DNA of 64,000 nucleotides from Collybia mongolica (Eukaryota > Basidiomycota > Agaricomycetes > Agaricales > Clitocybaceae): positions 4,650,001 through 4,714,000 of the forward strand of contig JAAXNY010000004.1 in NCBI GenBank assembly GCA_013420905.1, read 5' to 3'. Positions within the stretch are counted from its first letter, which is position 1; the number at the start of each line of letters is the position of its first letter. The notes under the pieces were generated by a model. That model was not told the origin of the DNA. It ran no database searches and worked only from the letters and a program-made list of their open reading frames with translations. Both the position numbers and the translations under genes were made by a program. Positions 46,075 through 57,879 of this stretch are shown here, piece after piece.

Positions 46075-46689
46075 AGATATGATGTCTTTCGATGCTCGAT
46101 TGTCTCAACCAATGTCCACACGTTGAGGGGCGTGATATTGTATTTTCACAATGATCGCTCGGTTGAACTGCAAATCCCAGGGACTTTAGACAGTGTTATG
46201 TCAGTCAGTTCCTCTCTTGGTTTATTTCGGATGAATCCTCTATACCTCACAAGTCAAATGTCAAGGTGAGAGGAATGCGATCGATCGATACATTGATTGT
46301 GGTTGAATCCAAGCTGAACCCCCAAGGTGGTAGGATTTATTCTCCGCTTCAATTATTATTTGCCGACGTGGCAACTCCAAGCCTTCTTCGTCAACACCTT
46401 CGACAATTTCCTCTGAAACAATGGCAAAGGCTAAGGCAGCTCAAGGCGGCTACGCTACCATTATCTCCCGCGACATTTCATCCACTTTCGACAGACTTGC
46501 ACATGTAAGCTGCTCGGCGCGCGTCAGCTCCAGTGCTAGACTCCCACTGGCAGAACCCAAACATGCAAGCGGCACTTTGTCCTACTGAACTGTCTTAGCT
46601 CACTCTTCAAATTCGTCTATCTACAACATCGAACTCATACGCTACTCCTTGACCAGCCCCTGCTACTATTTCCGGTAAACATATTACGC
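46075..46689. other. Intergenic
   Basis: Promoter of the minus-strand HET gene plus a short plus-strand frame from ATG 46422 (MAKAKAAQGGYATIISRDIS) that might be the start of the following remnant. No further feature. Confidence 0.3.
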
Positions 46690-47300
46690 ATTCTGTAAGG
46701 TCGCAACGCAGCCTTTTGGGTTAATACCCCTATTAGAACCGACGTTGTAGACTTGGAGATAATCTGCCAGAAGCTAGGCGTCATGGAAGAGTTCGGTTCC
46801 CATTATCTCGGACTATGGAAGGTAAATGGCTTGTGTAACTCTCAATGCTATGGCCTACCGGTTTGGGTAGGTGAACCAGGCAATGACGGTTGAACTAATT
46901 TACACTTTAAACTCACGCATGAAGTAGCGAGGATCTTTGGAAGAAATTTTTGACCAAATACGCTGGCCTCTGAGAACGACGTGTTTACTTTCCGGATGGC
47001 CCACAGACAATATCCACATCGTCGTTGTGCTCCTACCCGATTTTTTGACCACCCTCAGCGCTCATCACAGCATTCCTCGACGCTGACTGGGATAGAATCT
47101 ATTTGCGTCGGATTATCGACCACCCTGACGTTCAGCTGGTTGTGGCACCGTATACAAAAGGCGTGGTACATCTCTGCTGTGGTCAGCTCGCAGGAACGGC
47201 TCCATAGTACGGCCAGCCCAAGCACTGTCGATCCCTGCGGAGATATTACTTACGGGGTTCGTCCTATTAATGCACTGAGCGCTTCAGGGCTGAGCTGACG
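46690..47300 (+). pseudogene. Crinkler-like remnant
   Basis: Pieces AFWVNTPIRTDVVDLEIICQ, LGVMEEFGSHYLGLWKV, then LEEIFDQIRW, NIHIVVVLLPD and IIDHPDVQLVVAPYTKG occur in order on the plus strand but in changing frames. Their order and text match the locus at 39.3-40.0 kb. No continuous reading frame can be built, so it is called a decayed copy. It lies between two HET genes. Confidence 0.45.
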
Positions 47301-47907
47301 AGGTCCGTTAGAAAATTTCTTGACTCCCATGATTTGATATTCGCGCGGCTCAAGGACACCATTTCGCATTTTGGATGTAGTCCGTTACTGCTTTGCCGTC
47401 AGTATTTCCCAAGTAGCCATTCTCGTACTCAAACATCAAGTTACCCTTGCAATCTCCTCAATCCCAACGGCAAGCGGTCTTACTTCCATCCTCCTCCAGC
47501 CACACGACCTGCGTGGTGCGTACCATAACGCATTCGAACTCTCCCGATGAAACCCGTCTGCTGAGTCGTTCTAAAGTAAAAGTAGTGTCAAAATTGGCGT
47601 TCGATCTTCCGCTCGATCACTTCGGGTATCACAGAACAGGTAGCACTGTAGATTTTTGTACTGACTGTTTACTTTGTTTACTATGTTGGAAGGCCGCGTT
47701 TGTAATTCCGGACGACTCGTGAAATTACCATTCCCTTTAGAGAAACTCATTTATTCGTTCCCATAAGCCCTGGGATGGATAGGCCCGCATTATTATCGTT
47801 CTTCTACACAGTATGTTCGATGCCATGTCCGACCACTTCGTTAACACTGACGATTTGTGCACTATCTCAACCCCAGGCCTTGAATCAAAGTCTGACGTGA
47901 TCAATTG
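47301..47907. other. Intergenic
   Basis: No recognisable gene. Confidence 0.35.
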
Positions 47908-50187
47908 TTATATAATGTGAATATCCTGTCTACAAGTCGGAAACCAATCTTCAGCATTCATTGTGAACTCTCCAATGCGACGATATAAAGTAACACCGTT
48001 CTTCCCCTGTTCATGCGCAGCTAGGAGAATTATACCACGTATGTCATACTTACCTAATCGCACAATGATTGGCGTCGCACTACCGTCTTTGAAAATTCCG
48101 ACTAGTATGACCTCCACAACAGGAAGTTCGGGGACTTCAACTGCATCCAGCGCCATATATCCGACTTGATCTTCAAGGCCAGGGTATCCGACTAACCGTA
48201 ACCCTTGTCCCGATGTCCCATCTCGAAGAAGTGTACGAGGGTGGCTGTCCTCATGCGTATTCCAAGTAGCTCGCACAAGATCCGCACATAGAACAAGACG
48301 TGCGGAAGTCACCTCACCATAAGGATTACCAGCATGCTTCAGATCAACAACAACATTCTTCACTTCACAAATGCCCACACTATCAACGAGGCGCCCCGAG
48401 TGCCAGGTCGTTCCGCGGGACCTTATCTGGCCGTCCACGGCCGCCCAGCTCCAGGATGGTGCCCTATACAACTTAGGGCGTTCCTTCTGCTGTTGCGGTT
48501 GCCACCATAGGAGAGCAGAAGGGAGCTGATGAGTCCAGAGTCCAGCGGCATACTTACTCTGGGGCCACAAACGGTGGAGTTGCTCAGCAATGCCTGCAAT
48601 TGCAACGAGCTTGTCCTCCTCCCTTGTCAGATCACTAGTAGTATACTGCTGGAGAATGGTATCCCAGCATTTCTCCATTTCCGACTCTGCGACTTGGCCT
48701 GGCCCGTCTGTGAATGCGTAATCTGGGAGGCGGGGAATCGTCTCTGGGAGTCCTAAGGGGGAATCGTTGACGTTTATACGTGCCGTCTGACACTCATACT
48801 GCAAGCCGCGGGTGGAGAATACAAGTAGCCGTGGCGAAAGCACCCGCTCCCCCAGACACCATGCACGAGAGTCGACAGGCTCCACGAGTTCTGCACGTTG
48901 GACGACTGTAAATGTCCCAATATTCCCATCAGGACATCGAAATGGTAGGCGGATAGGCAAAAAATGGTATGAGGGGTATGTATTTTGCAGGAAGCCCTCA
49001 CTAACGGCATTCGCTCTGGCAGCCAGAATAGTGATGAAGGCATTTCGGAATATGAGACGCATCCTTGCCAACTCGTGAGCTTTATCGTCGTCAGAATCCT
49101 GTATAATGCAGAAAGAATCCACCCAGAGGTACCGTAGACCGAGCCTACGTGTAACGGTAACGGCATCGCTGATAGTTTTTGGAATTCGCACTGGGTCGAT
49201 GCAGGTACTGTAAGCAGCGAAATTCTCCATAGTAGTGCAATGTATCTGCAGCTCGCCCCAGACGTAGCTCAGTGAGGCGAAGAAGTCCTTCGTCGAGGGG
49301 TTGGTGGTTACTAATCGTAATCGTGAGGGATCGGAACAATCGAGGACTCGAGTTGGAAGGACAGTTGGTGTTGCTCGTAAGCATTGTTCGTGCCGAGAGC
49401 AATCATCAATGCATTTCAAAGCAAGTTGGTAGCTCGAGCTGTCGTCCACTTTCCACACGATGTTACGAGTTGTGATATATCGACTAGCAGGATCTTCTGG
49501 ATAGGTTGTGTGCTGGTTAGTTGGGATTGTTGTTATGTAATTTCTGTAAGCATACCTGGTTCACAATAAATACTGAAGTCATGCAAGGTCCTAGAAAGCC
49601 GTATATTGATGCCCCCCCAGAATATGATACTTATCCGCTGCGTGGCAGACGTTGTAGCAAAGAGCAAGGTGATAACCAAAACTTCGTCGGCAGGGGGTTC
49701 TTCTGGTAATGCTACCCTCCTTGTGTTCCGAATCAGGGTGCAATAACCACAGCGTTCTTCAGCAGACTCCAGTATTTGAGCCCACGGCGGCGCTCTATAC
49801 GTTAGATGTGAATCGTACAAGTCCTTCGAATCGACTACAAAAATCGTCGATCAGTAATGTTGGATAGTATCGTGCCGTGAGCTTCCTACGCTTCCCGATG
49901 AGTCGGATTCCTTCCGCACTCCCTTTCCACAGAGCGTGAAATGATTGACTGGAGAACACAGTTTCCCAGCAGCGCGCGCAAACTAGTTTCTTGATATCAG
50001 GGTCCTATCACGGTGGAATATCATAAGGGTATTGGTTGGCAAAGGATGGAGCGTAAAGTACCAGAATATCAGGTGTAGCTGCGTCTTCTATGGAAGCCAA
50101 GTGGGTCGATGAATGACTAAACATCTTCTTGCAACGTTAAGGTAAGGAGAGGACTCACGCATAGATGAAGTGATTAGCATGGCACAT
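47908..50187 (-). CDS. HET-domain protein, paralogue 2, five exons, 688 aa
   Basis: Exons are 50187-50159, 50116-50062, 50004-49890, 49834-49556 and 49496-47908, in exact frame. The 115-nt third exon has the same length in all four paralogues. The N-terminus MCHANHFIYAHSSTHL is followed by DPDIKKLVCARCWETVFSSQ, and the second Cys pair is CGYC in EERCGYCTLIRNT. The HET core has FFASLSYVWGE, GLRYLWVDSFCIIQDSDDDK and ILAARANAVSEGFL; the tail has YRAPSWSWAAVDGQI. Tandem neighbour of paralogue 1 on the same strand, with a Crinkler-like remnant between. No disruption seen. Confidence 0.9.
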
Positions 50188-51374
50188 TTATAAGGAAATC
50201 GTTGTATCACAAAAACTGCGTGATGGGGGTCGTGGACACGTGTCGGCGTTATTATAAATCATTCCTGCCTGCCACTCCATACAATTAGCGAGGTATAAAA
50301 GCTCTGGCTGCGAACGAAAACCGGCAAGTACATCGATTGGCATGATTGGGCGTCCGCTCAGAGCTAACCAACCCCAAGCTAGCCAGAGCAAGAAAGTGCG
50401 ATTCCTTTCTGGAAGAGGATGATATAATAAAGAGTTAGACTCATCTCCCTCACTTGCCTACGCTCCCTGCATGTTCTCTTTGCACCACCCGCCCTCCCGC
50501 GATGACCATATCACACTGATTCCAGTATCCACTACTCAAAGGGTTCGAGCTGAGTCTGCACAAAAACCCAACAAAAACCTCCCATTAAATATCTCTACCA
50601 GTAGGCGTGTGGAAGGGTTCCCTGGAAAGTGTAAAAGTCAGTTATAATAGAGCTTGGTACATGAGCCCACCCAATATGTAGACCTCGAACACCCCCTTTA
50701 TGGCCCAATATCGGCACACTGCGCGTGGATATAATCCGCCATCTCATCGGATTTTTCCGCTATAGTCCTCTCCGACGAACCAACGCCAAATGACAACGGG
50801 GCTGACATGTCAGACGCGTCCACACAAGCAACGGTTGAGGCGGGGGACGTCGTGGGTCCCAAGTTTCTCAGCGCGGTCTAAGAAGCCGCAGGATGGAGGT
50901 CCAGAAGTTGTGGTGCTCGGAGTTGGGATGGAACGGGACAAACATCACAACGGTCGAAGCATATCACCAAACGCAGAATTATGTGCTGCACTTTTTTCAG
51001 TTGTCAGAATTCTGCTGACATTCGCCAGCTCCGTGGTCTCTTGGTTGTTGGGAACCAGACCGCATCCTAATTAAGCTCGTTAAGCGAAGTGTGTATAGCG
51101 TCGTGATTATCGTTTAATGGGTATAAGATGGTGGAAGCCGACTCTTTTGTATGTGGATTTGTTGGATTAAATGTTACAGATAAGGAAAGGACAGTGAGCA
51201 CCAGTACATATCTACAACCCCACGAAGGAGTTGGCGCTACCGTTGTGTCGTTATAATCAGGTCCGTACCTTCGTCCCTGAACGCCAAAAAAAAAAAAAAG
51301 CAAATGGCTGAAATTGAATCTCCGCCCAAACATTCATCCCACCCCTCAAATCTAACTTTCTCTCCGCAAACACC
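50188..51374. other. Divergent promoter region
   Basis: Between HET paralogue 2 and RRP46. A plus-strand frame at 50790-51074 is not supported by any motif. An A13 run occurs at 51287-51299 just before the RRP46 leader. Confidence 0.35.
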
Positions 51375-52262
51375 ATGTCCACCAACCCGCACACACAACA
51401 CCAGCACCAGCACCACCCAGCCCAAGCCCAAACGCACGACCCCCACCCGCGTCCCGCCAACCGCGCCGCACACACGCTCCGCGCCCTCCACCTCACCTTT
51501 GACGGGCTCGCCCGCGTCGACGGCTCCGCGCGGTTCAGCTTCGGCGCAGGGGGGCCCGGCGCGCTCGCCTCGCTCTCGGGCCCGGTCGAGGTGCGGCTGG
51601 CGGCGGAGCACCCCGCGCAGGCGACGTTCGAGGTGCTGCTCCGCCCGCTGGCGAACGTGCCCGCGACGGAGGCGAAGGCACTTGCGGCTGTGGTGCGGGG
51701 GGCGCTGGCGCCGGGGCTGCTGCTGGGGCATAACCCGCGGACGCTGGTGCAGCTGGTCGTGCAGGTTCTCGTTCCTGCTCCTGGTCACGGGAAAGGGCAC
51801 GGGCAGAGGGATGGGGAGGGGCGGAGGGACGGGATTGTGGCGGCGGTGATCAACGCGGGGACGCTGGCGCTGCTGAACGCGGGGTCGGTGCCGATGGGGG
51901 GGGTGGTGTGTGCGGTAGCTGTGGGGAAGCGGAAGGTGGATGGGGTGGTGGTGGTGGATCCTGAGGAGAGCGAGGAGTTGGTTGCGTCTGGGTGTTTTGC
52001 GTATCTGATGGGGGACGGGGAGGAGCGGGCGGTGTGGATGAGCTGGAAGGCGGTGAGTGGGGGAACGGTGGATGAGGAGGGGCTGGAAAGGGCAAAGGTG
52101 CTTGCGAGGGCGACGGTGGCGGAGGTGTATGAGGCGATGGGGAAGGGCGTGGAGCGGATGGGGCGGACGACGGTGTTGTTTACGTTTGGGGAGGGGGAGA
52201 AGGGGAAGGTGGATGTGGTAGGTGAGGATGGAGACAGTGATGATGGTAAGATGGAGATTTAA
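51375..52262 (+). CDS. RRP46: Exosome complex subunit Rrp46 (RNase PH-fold), 295 aa
   Basis: The ring subunit of the eukaryotic RNA exosome, acting in nuclear and cytoplasmic 3'-5' RNA processing and decay. After a His/Gln-rich leader (MSTNPHTQHQHQHHPAQAQT) the RNase PH fold starts LHLTFDGLARVDGSARFSFG, where the Arg-x-Asp-Gly-Ser-Ala region is characteristic. SLSGPVEVRLAAEHPAQATF follows, then LVQLVVQVLVPAPG, AAVINAGTLALLNAGSVPMG and an acidic Gly-rich tail. Single exon, very high GC with strong GC third positions, unlike its HET neighbours. Slightly longer than typical Rrp46 because of the leader and tail. The start ATG is the first in frame. Confidence 0.85.
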   Translation: MSTNPHTQHQHQHHPAQAQTHDPHPRPANRAAHTLRALHLTFDGLARVDGSARFSFGAGGPGALASLSGPVEVRLAAEHPAQATFEVLLRPLANVPATEAKALAAVVRGALAPGLLLGHNPRTLVQLVVQVLVPAPGHGKGHGQRDGEGRRDGIVAAVINAGTLALLNAGSVPMGGVVCAVAVGKRKVDGVVVVDPEESEELVASGCFAYLMGDGEERAVWMSWKAVSGGTVDEEGLERAKVLARATVAEVYEAMGKGVERMGRTTVLFTFGEGEKGKVDVVGEDGDSDDGKMEI

Positions 52263-53670
52263 GATTTGAGACGATGGTGCGCCCGTTGATTTGTATTCTC
52301 CCGCCATGGCTCTGATTGCGCGTGGACTGCTGCTGCTCGGTACTCATCGCAGAATATCTACGTTGTTCACCCAGAGTTTCATGTCGCGACCAATCGATTG
52401 AACACTATCTTGTCCTGGACCTGCCGCTTCGTGGCTGTGAGAAGGCGGACAGTACCGATGGGGGCATTATTTTGGTACTTTTACAGCAGAGAACCAAGGG
52501 CACATCCTGGATGTTTTTTTTTGATTAAAAAAAATCCTTACAGATTCAGCTTATCGTTTTGGGGACGAAATTGGTTCGTGTTTATTCCTCACCCCTTCTA
52601 CGGCTTCTATCCGGTTCCACGGCCGGTTGCCATCTTCAGCACAATGAGTCCCCGGCAATTTGCGCCAGATCGGGTGAGTATGACGAATCGATGTCATCAC
52701 CTTTCTTTGGTGGTGCGAACTCGGCCTGTTATTTCTCTTATATGCGTCTGGTGTCATAATAATTTAGGGACGTTCGTTCACCGCCGGCGTTCCTACCCGA
52801 GCCAGCTTACCCATCTTGCTTCTCGCGTACTGATGATGTCACTCACAGGGGGTGCGCGTGTTTGGCTTTTAGGTTTGAACTCAGTGTTACTTACGCGGGG
52901 GTACGTCTGCTTGTTGAGGCTTGTGTAGGTCCTTTCGTGGATGAAGCCGAATGCTATGTGAGTATGGTATGGGGAATGGACCTTCTCGACACCTCGCGTC
53001 GCGCCTGCGAATGCCTTTTGTGGGCGCTGTGTGTGCTTGGCGGACTCGATGGACGTAGCTACTCCGCTTCGCCTAGCTTATGCATGCTTTATGAGGTGCG
53101 TAGGATTCCGTTCTGAACTCTTCGTCCGTCGGATCTCAGTCCTTCGTTCATGCCCCTGTGTGTATACCAGACTCAGAGCTTCATGTGTCGCTATCAGTAT
53201 TCTTCCGTCGTCACGTCATGTTTTTTGTCCCTAGATCAGTCCATGGGATCATGCTCTACAGTGCATCCTTGCAGGCATAGTGCCTGACTTCGGTACGGAT
53301 CTCTCTCCTCGAAGACGCCGGAGCTTGCCAACCCAACAAAAATAGCATCATTCCTTACCCATTCTGACCACAAACCCTCCACCCATTCTATGAGCGTTCG
53401 ATCCCCCCTCTAAGAGTATAACACAAATTACCTCTACCTTCCCAGAGAGCCACATTGTTTCCGCCTCGGAAGTGGAAAAAAAAAAGGGCCCAAACCCCCC
53501 GATCGCGATCGATCACGTCCCATCAGCCCTGCACAGCCACATCCAGGCGTTTTTATTTTATTTTAGAGTGGCCCTGAGTTTACGCATGACTCGGCTTTTC
53601 GCTTTTTCTCTCTCTCTTCCCACTTTATTCCTCCTCCATCTGCCCATCTGCAGCAGCGCCTGGGGGAATC
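52263..53670. other. Intergenic, no gene recognised
   Basis: Contains T-rich and A-rich tracts (52506-52530 and 53474-53486) and short frames only. The pyrimidine-rich region at 53560-53650 probably belongs to the promoter of the carbonic anhydrase gene. Confidence 0.35.
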
Positions 53671-55304
53671 ATGTTCCTAGGGCTCATCCGCACGGTGTTC
53701 AAGGCGCCGTGCTCTAGGAGATGCGCAGCAAAGGCTATGCCTACGCGACTCCATACGCCTTCGCCGCTTAGGGCACCGAGTAAGAGGTTGTTGTGCGCGA
53801 CGTGGAAGAAGAGTACGACGCTGGGGAGTTATATTGCGTATCGTGGGATATCATCGTCCAAGGCGCGGGTGCCGAACCTGCTTACGGGCCCGTTTTTGAA
53901 GCAGCCGCCGGGATCGCAGGCACGGCATTGTAGTAGTAGCGGCAGTGGTGGTGGTGGTGGTGGTGGGGTCAGTGGTGGGGTGGGAGGGGTGGTGGGAGCG
54001 GTCCGTTGTAGGAGCGGGACGAGCACGACGGGGTACCTGCCGGAGCTGGAGGCGCTGTTTCATGGAAATGTGCAGTTTCGAGTGAGTATAGCTGCGACGA
54101 GCCCGGGGCTGCTAAAGGTGCTCGCTTCAGAGGGCCAACGTACGTCTTGTACCATCCTATACACACACACACTCATCCCCAACGTCACATCTCATGTAGG
54201 CCCGCCGTTCATGCTGCTCGACTGCTCAGATAGCAGGTACGTCCCCGTCGTTACCCCATCCACTGGACCGCCCCGCTCATCTTGCTCGTTCCTGATAGGG
54301 TAGGCGAGCAGTCGATATTCTCCGCCAAGCCGGGGACGATGTTCACGACCGGAAACATCGCGAACCAATACAACGAGACGGACCTCAACTCGTACGTCCC
54401 CCCCCCCCCCCCCCCCCTCCGCATACCGCTGCCCACAGCACATAAACGTAAAAACGACTAACCAACCGCGCACGACAGCAAATCCGTGCTCTCCTACGCC
54501 GTCTCGGTGCTGGGCGTGAAGCACGTCATCGTGATGGGGCACTACGGGTGCGGGGGCGTCGGGGCCGCGATCATGCGGCGGCCGTGCGCGGGCGACATAT
54601 TGGGCGGCGCGGTGCAGTCGTGGATCCGCCCGATCCGCGCGATATACCAGAATTCGAGGCGGTACGTCCTCTTCTGTGTGTGAAGGATGTGTTGGGCTGA
54701 TGGAGAGTATGCGTGTGTGTGTGTGTGTGTGCGTGGTGTGTTGTTGTGGGTTGTGTGTTGTGTGTAGGCCGGAGCTTGTGGCGCATAGAGAGAAGTATGG
54801 GTTGTTTGGGGTGCGGGAGGTGCCGCATTTGCATGATCGTACGTTTCGGTTTTGGATGAGGGGGGCCGTTGGGTGCTGGTGCTGATGTGTGTTGTCCTCT
54901 TCCTTCCTTTTTGGGTGGGGGTTAGCTGCGTTCAGGGCGCTTGTGGAGGAGAATGTGAAGGCGAATGTTGCTCGTATTGCGCGGTCTTCTGTTATTACTA
55001 ATGTACGTGCCTCCATCCCCACCCCCCCGTCCTTTCCTTACCCTTTCTCACCAACTAACAACTAACAACACCACCCCCCCCTTGCCCATAGCACTACGCC
55101 GCTCTCGCCCTCGCCGCCCAGACCCCCAGCGTCCTCTCCCCAACCCCAACCCCGACCCCGACCCCGCCGTTGCGCGATGTGTTCATCCACGGGTGGGTGT
55201 ATGATATCGAGACGGGGGAGGTGGCGGACTTGGGGGTGTCGGTGGGCCCGCCTGGGAGGGAGATTCCGGCGACGCCGTTTCCGAGGTTGGGGGGGAGGGG
55301 GTGA
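53671..55304 (+). CDS. Beta-class carbonic anhydrase, multi-exon, with long N-terminal extension
   Basis: Zinc enzyme interconverting CO2 and bicarbonate. Exons join in frame across GTACGT-type introns. The core reads PPFMLLDCSDSRVGEQSIFS, then GTMFTTGNIANQ and HVIVMGHYGCGGVGAAI: zinc ligands are the Cys of CSDSR and His/Cys of GHYGCGG, with Asp-Arg as the gating pair. Later parts are PELVAHREKYGL, FRALVEENVKANVARIARSS and DVFIHGWVYDIETGEVADLG. The N-terminal extension is rich in Arg, Ser and Lys and contains a Gly tract from a GGT repeat (about 53947-53968), with the look of a mitochondrial targeting region; this is inference. Introns carry a C20 run and a TG repeat. Stop at 55302-55304; a GTGAGT overlaps it, so a further exon cannot be excluded. 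Confidence 0.85.
54398..54417 (+). repeat. C20 homopolymer in carbonic anhydrase intron
   Basis: An uninterrupted run of C within the intron starting GTACGT at 54393. Length may be a sequencing artefact or polymorphic. Confidence 0.7.
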
Positions 55305-57029
55305 GTGGGTGGATGGGGTTGGGAGGGGTTGGGTTGGGGGTGGAGGTTTTTCATTGTGTTTTTTTTTTGCTTTCGGTATTTGTGGATGTATCATGTGTGC
55401 ATACAATACCCCGCCGCGGGCGCAGGACTCGATGGCTCGTGTTATATTAGTATTGGTGGTCGGGGATCGGGGAGTGTTGTGTACCAGTCGACCTTTATAT
55501 ACGCGGGGTTGGTTTGGTTTGGTTTTGGAAATTGGATAAGAGTGGATGTGTTGGGTTTGGGAATTGGATAAGAGTGGATCGATGAGTGGGGGGGGGGGGG
55601 TTGGACTTACTTGGGGAAGGTTGGGGTTGTTCCAGATTGGCGGGATGATACGGGGGAGGCCTTTTTTGAGAGGGGGGGGGGGGGGGCAGGATGATGGAGA
55701 CGCGACCGCGTATGGGAGTCATGCGTCCGCGTGGTTCTTCGAGTGTCTTCAAGTTGTTGTATTTTGTTTCCTCTCCTGTGACGCGTTGACACCGTTCTCG
55801 CGGCTGGTTTTGTCGCGGGTGAGTGGGGGTGAGCGAGGTGGCGTGGGTGTGGGTGTGGGTGTGGGTGCGGGTGGATAGATGTGTTGAAGTCTTTTTTTTT
55901 CTCCGCCCTTCTTGTCGCTGTGTATTTTTACTTGCTTTCTGTGCTTGTGGAGTTGTTGTGTGTGAATGTTTCGTGGATCATGGGATGGGCTGGTGTCGTG
56001 TCTTGTAATTTTGGTTGTCTTATGGTATGGTTCGGTGGGAGGGTGATCGTTCGCCGGGAGGGGGGGAGGGGGTGCTCTTCATGGGCGACATATGTACGCG
56101 GGGATTCAGAGTATACTCTAATAAGCATGGTTTGATATGAGTGGATCGCGACTCCGAGCGGAAGAACAAATGATTCAGAAATTGGGAAAGACCATTTTTT
56201 CTGGGGCCGGACGGGCGGGTGCTTCGGCGGTATATACGTTTGTTTTGCGGCACGGAAGGGCAGAGGGAGGCGCAAGGCGCAAAGCGCGTGAGACGTCGTG
56301 CTTCTCGTCACATGTGCTGCCGTGTGGTCTTGCGGATGCCGTGTGGACTGGTTGCTGCTTCTAGCTTGGATCCCATCCTTCGACTCCTCCTTCGGAAGTA
56401 AAGTAGGAGAATGTTCCCTTCCAAAAGCTGGTTCAAACGCTCGTTCGTCGTTGTCCGTTCGTTAGGCTTCACATATATTAACAAAAATTAAGAATGGGCG
56501 ATACTGCTAGATCTGTTGTGGGTATAGTCGATGGGGCAAAGAGTGAACGAGGGGAGAGTTGGAGATGGTCGTCTATTGTTTTTCCGGAACTAGAGGGTTC
56601 GTACGAGCTTTTCATGAACTGTACCAGTTTCCAGTCGTCTGATATATATACGTGGGGATTTGGAAGGCCGGTAAGAGTAGATCAACAAAAAACTGTACCT
56701 AGGCACGTCGAGGCCTTGCAGGTAGGCGGGTCTGAGCGTGGGGAGAGCCTCCGCAGTCTGTCGATGAATGAGTGTATCGGAATTCTTATAGGGATAGTAA
56801 ATGAAGCGCAGGACGACAGGGACGCGGCGTGCCGGGTGTCATGCGCCTTATCACATGCGTCCACGTGATCCTTCGAATGCGTTGTCGTCCTGTGAATCTG
56901 AAGCGCCGTCAAGCCATCTCAACCCTCAACCCTTCCCTTGGAAAGTAAGGTAAGAAACGCTCCCTCCTTCCACTTCTCATTCGTCGTTTTCTGTACGGTA
57001 CGGGTCACACACTAACGAAATTTGATAGA
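55305..57029. other. Intergenic with duplicated F-box 5' region and simple repeats
   Basis: An 18-bp unit, AATTGGATAAGAGTGGAT, is repeated at 55530 and 55562. A GTGGGT hexamer array lies at about 55845-55870. G runs occur near 55589 and 55672. The segment 56384-56515, including an ATG at 56494 (MGDTARS), resembles 56925-57050, the start of the broken F-box gene, so it is a partial duplicate without the coding body. Confidence 0.45.
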
Positions 57030-57055
57030 ATGGACGATGCTGGAGCACCTATCAT

Positions 57056-57879
57056 TAGTGACTTGACGGCCCGGCTCGGCCTGAAAGCCGCGGCAAAGGC
57101 TCGGCTTTTGGGGGCTTAGGCTTTAGAAAATACAAGCCTGAGTCATGATGATGGCTTCAGGCCGGCTCAGGCTTAAGCCGCAGCTTCGCAGTGGATAGAG
57201 CATTGAATTTCGGTACAATGACCTACTTCTCATTTTCATATATATCCCCATCATCACCAAGTAGCCCATCCCAGGTAAACTCCTCCCCAACATTGTTATT
57301 GCCCTCATTTTCACCAGCTAGCTCAAGGTCCATATCCTCAAGCTCCTCTTCCTCTTCAGTAGCTGCTATGATGTCCTGGAAGATGAGGTCGTTATGATAC
57401 ATACACTTCAGACACTGCAAAGCTTCTACGATATCACCCTTTAGCCGATTATGATGTTTACTGATTGTAAGGCCAGCCAATGAGAATGCGCGTTCACTTG
57501 AGACAGAAGATGCCATAATTGCAAGATAATCACAAGCCAGTGAACTCGCAACTGGGTAATGAGGTGCATTTAACTAAAAACAATATATTAGCATGCAATG
57601 ATTTAGGGACTGGGATCCACAAGTACGCACTCCCCACCACACCACAACAGTCATACCAGGAGGGATTACATTGTTAGTATTCATGTACCAAAAGTCCAAT
57701 TTGAATTGTAACAATTGCCAGTGAAAAAGCCGCAGCTTAGGCCACGGCTCCAGGCTTTGAAAACTCCAAGCCTGAGCCGTGAGCCCTTCAGAACCTGCTG
57801 CACGGCTCAGGGTGGCTCGGCTTCTGCAGGCTCGGCCCCGGCCGGCTTGCGGCTTTGAGCCGAGCCGTGCACATCACTA
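57056..57879. mobile_element. Non-autonomous hAT element, 824 bp, perfect 8-bp target duplication
   Basis: CCTATCAT occurs at 57048-57055 and 57880-57887. The ends are TAGTGAC...CCCGGCTCGG and its imperfect inverse (ends ATCACTA), followed by GC-rich subterminal words (GGCTCGG, GCCGGC, CGGCTCAGG) at both sides, typical of hAT elements. The inside keeps only the last part of a transposase on the minus strand. Confidence 0.9.
57223..57516 (-). CDS. hAT transposase C-terminal dimerisation fragment
   Basis: The frame reads MASSVSSERAFSLAGLTISK, then NRLKGDIVEALQCLKC, the signature of the hAT C-terminal dimerisation domain (hATC), followed by an acidic tail (ATEEEEELEDMDLELAGENE). Upstream in the same element, HYPVASSLACDYLAIMASSV extends the domain. 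The catalytic part is missing, so it cannot transpose on its own. Confidence 0.85.
   Translation of the reverse strand: MASSVSSERAFSLAGLTISKHHNRLKGDIVEALQCLKCMYHNDLIFQDIIAATEEEEELEDMDLELAGENEGNNNVGEEFTWDGLLGDDGDIYENEK

Noticed and set aside
51237..52307. Long minus-strand frame of 356 codons opposite RRP46
   Set aside because: It is the antisense shadow of a GC-rich gene: His/Pro/Arg-rich low complexity with no motif.
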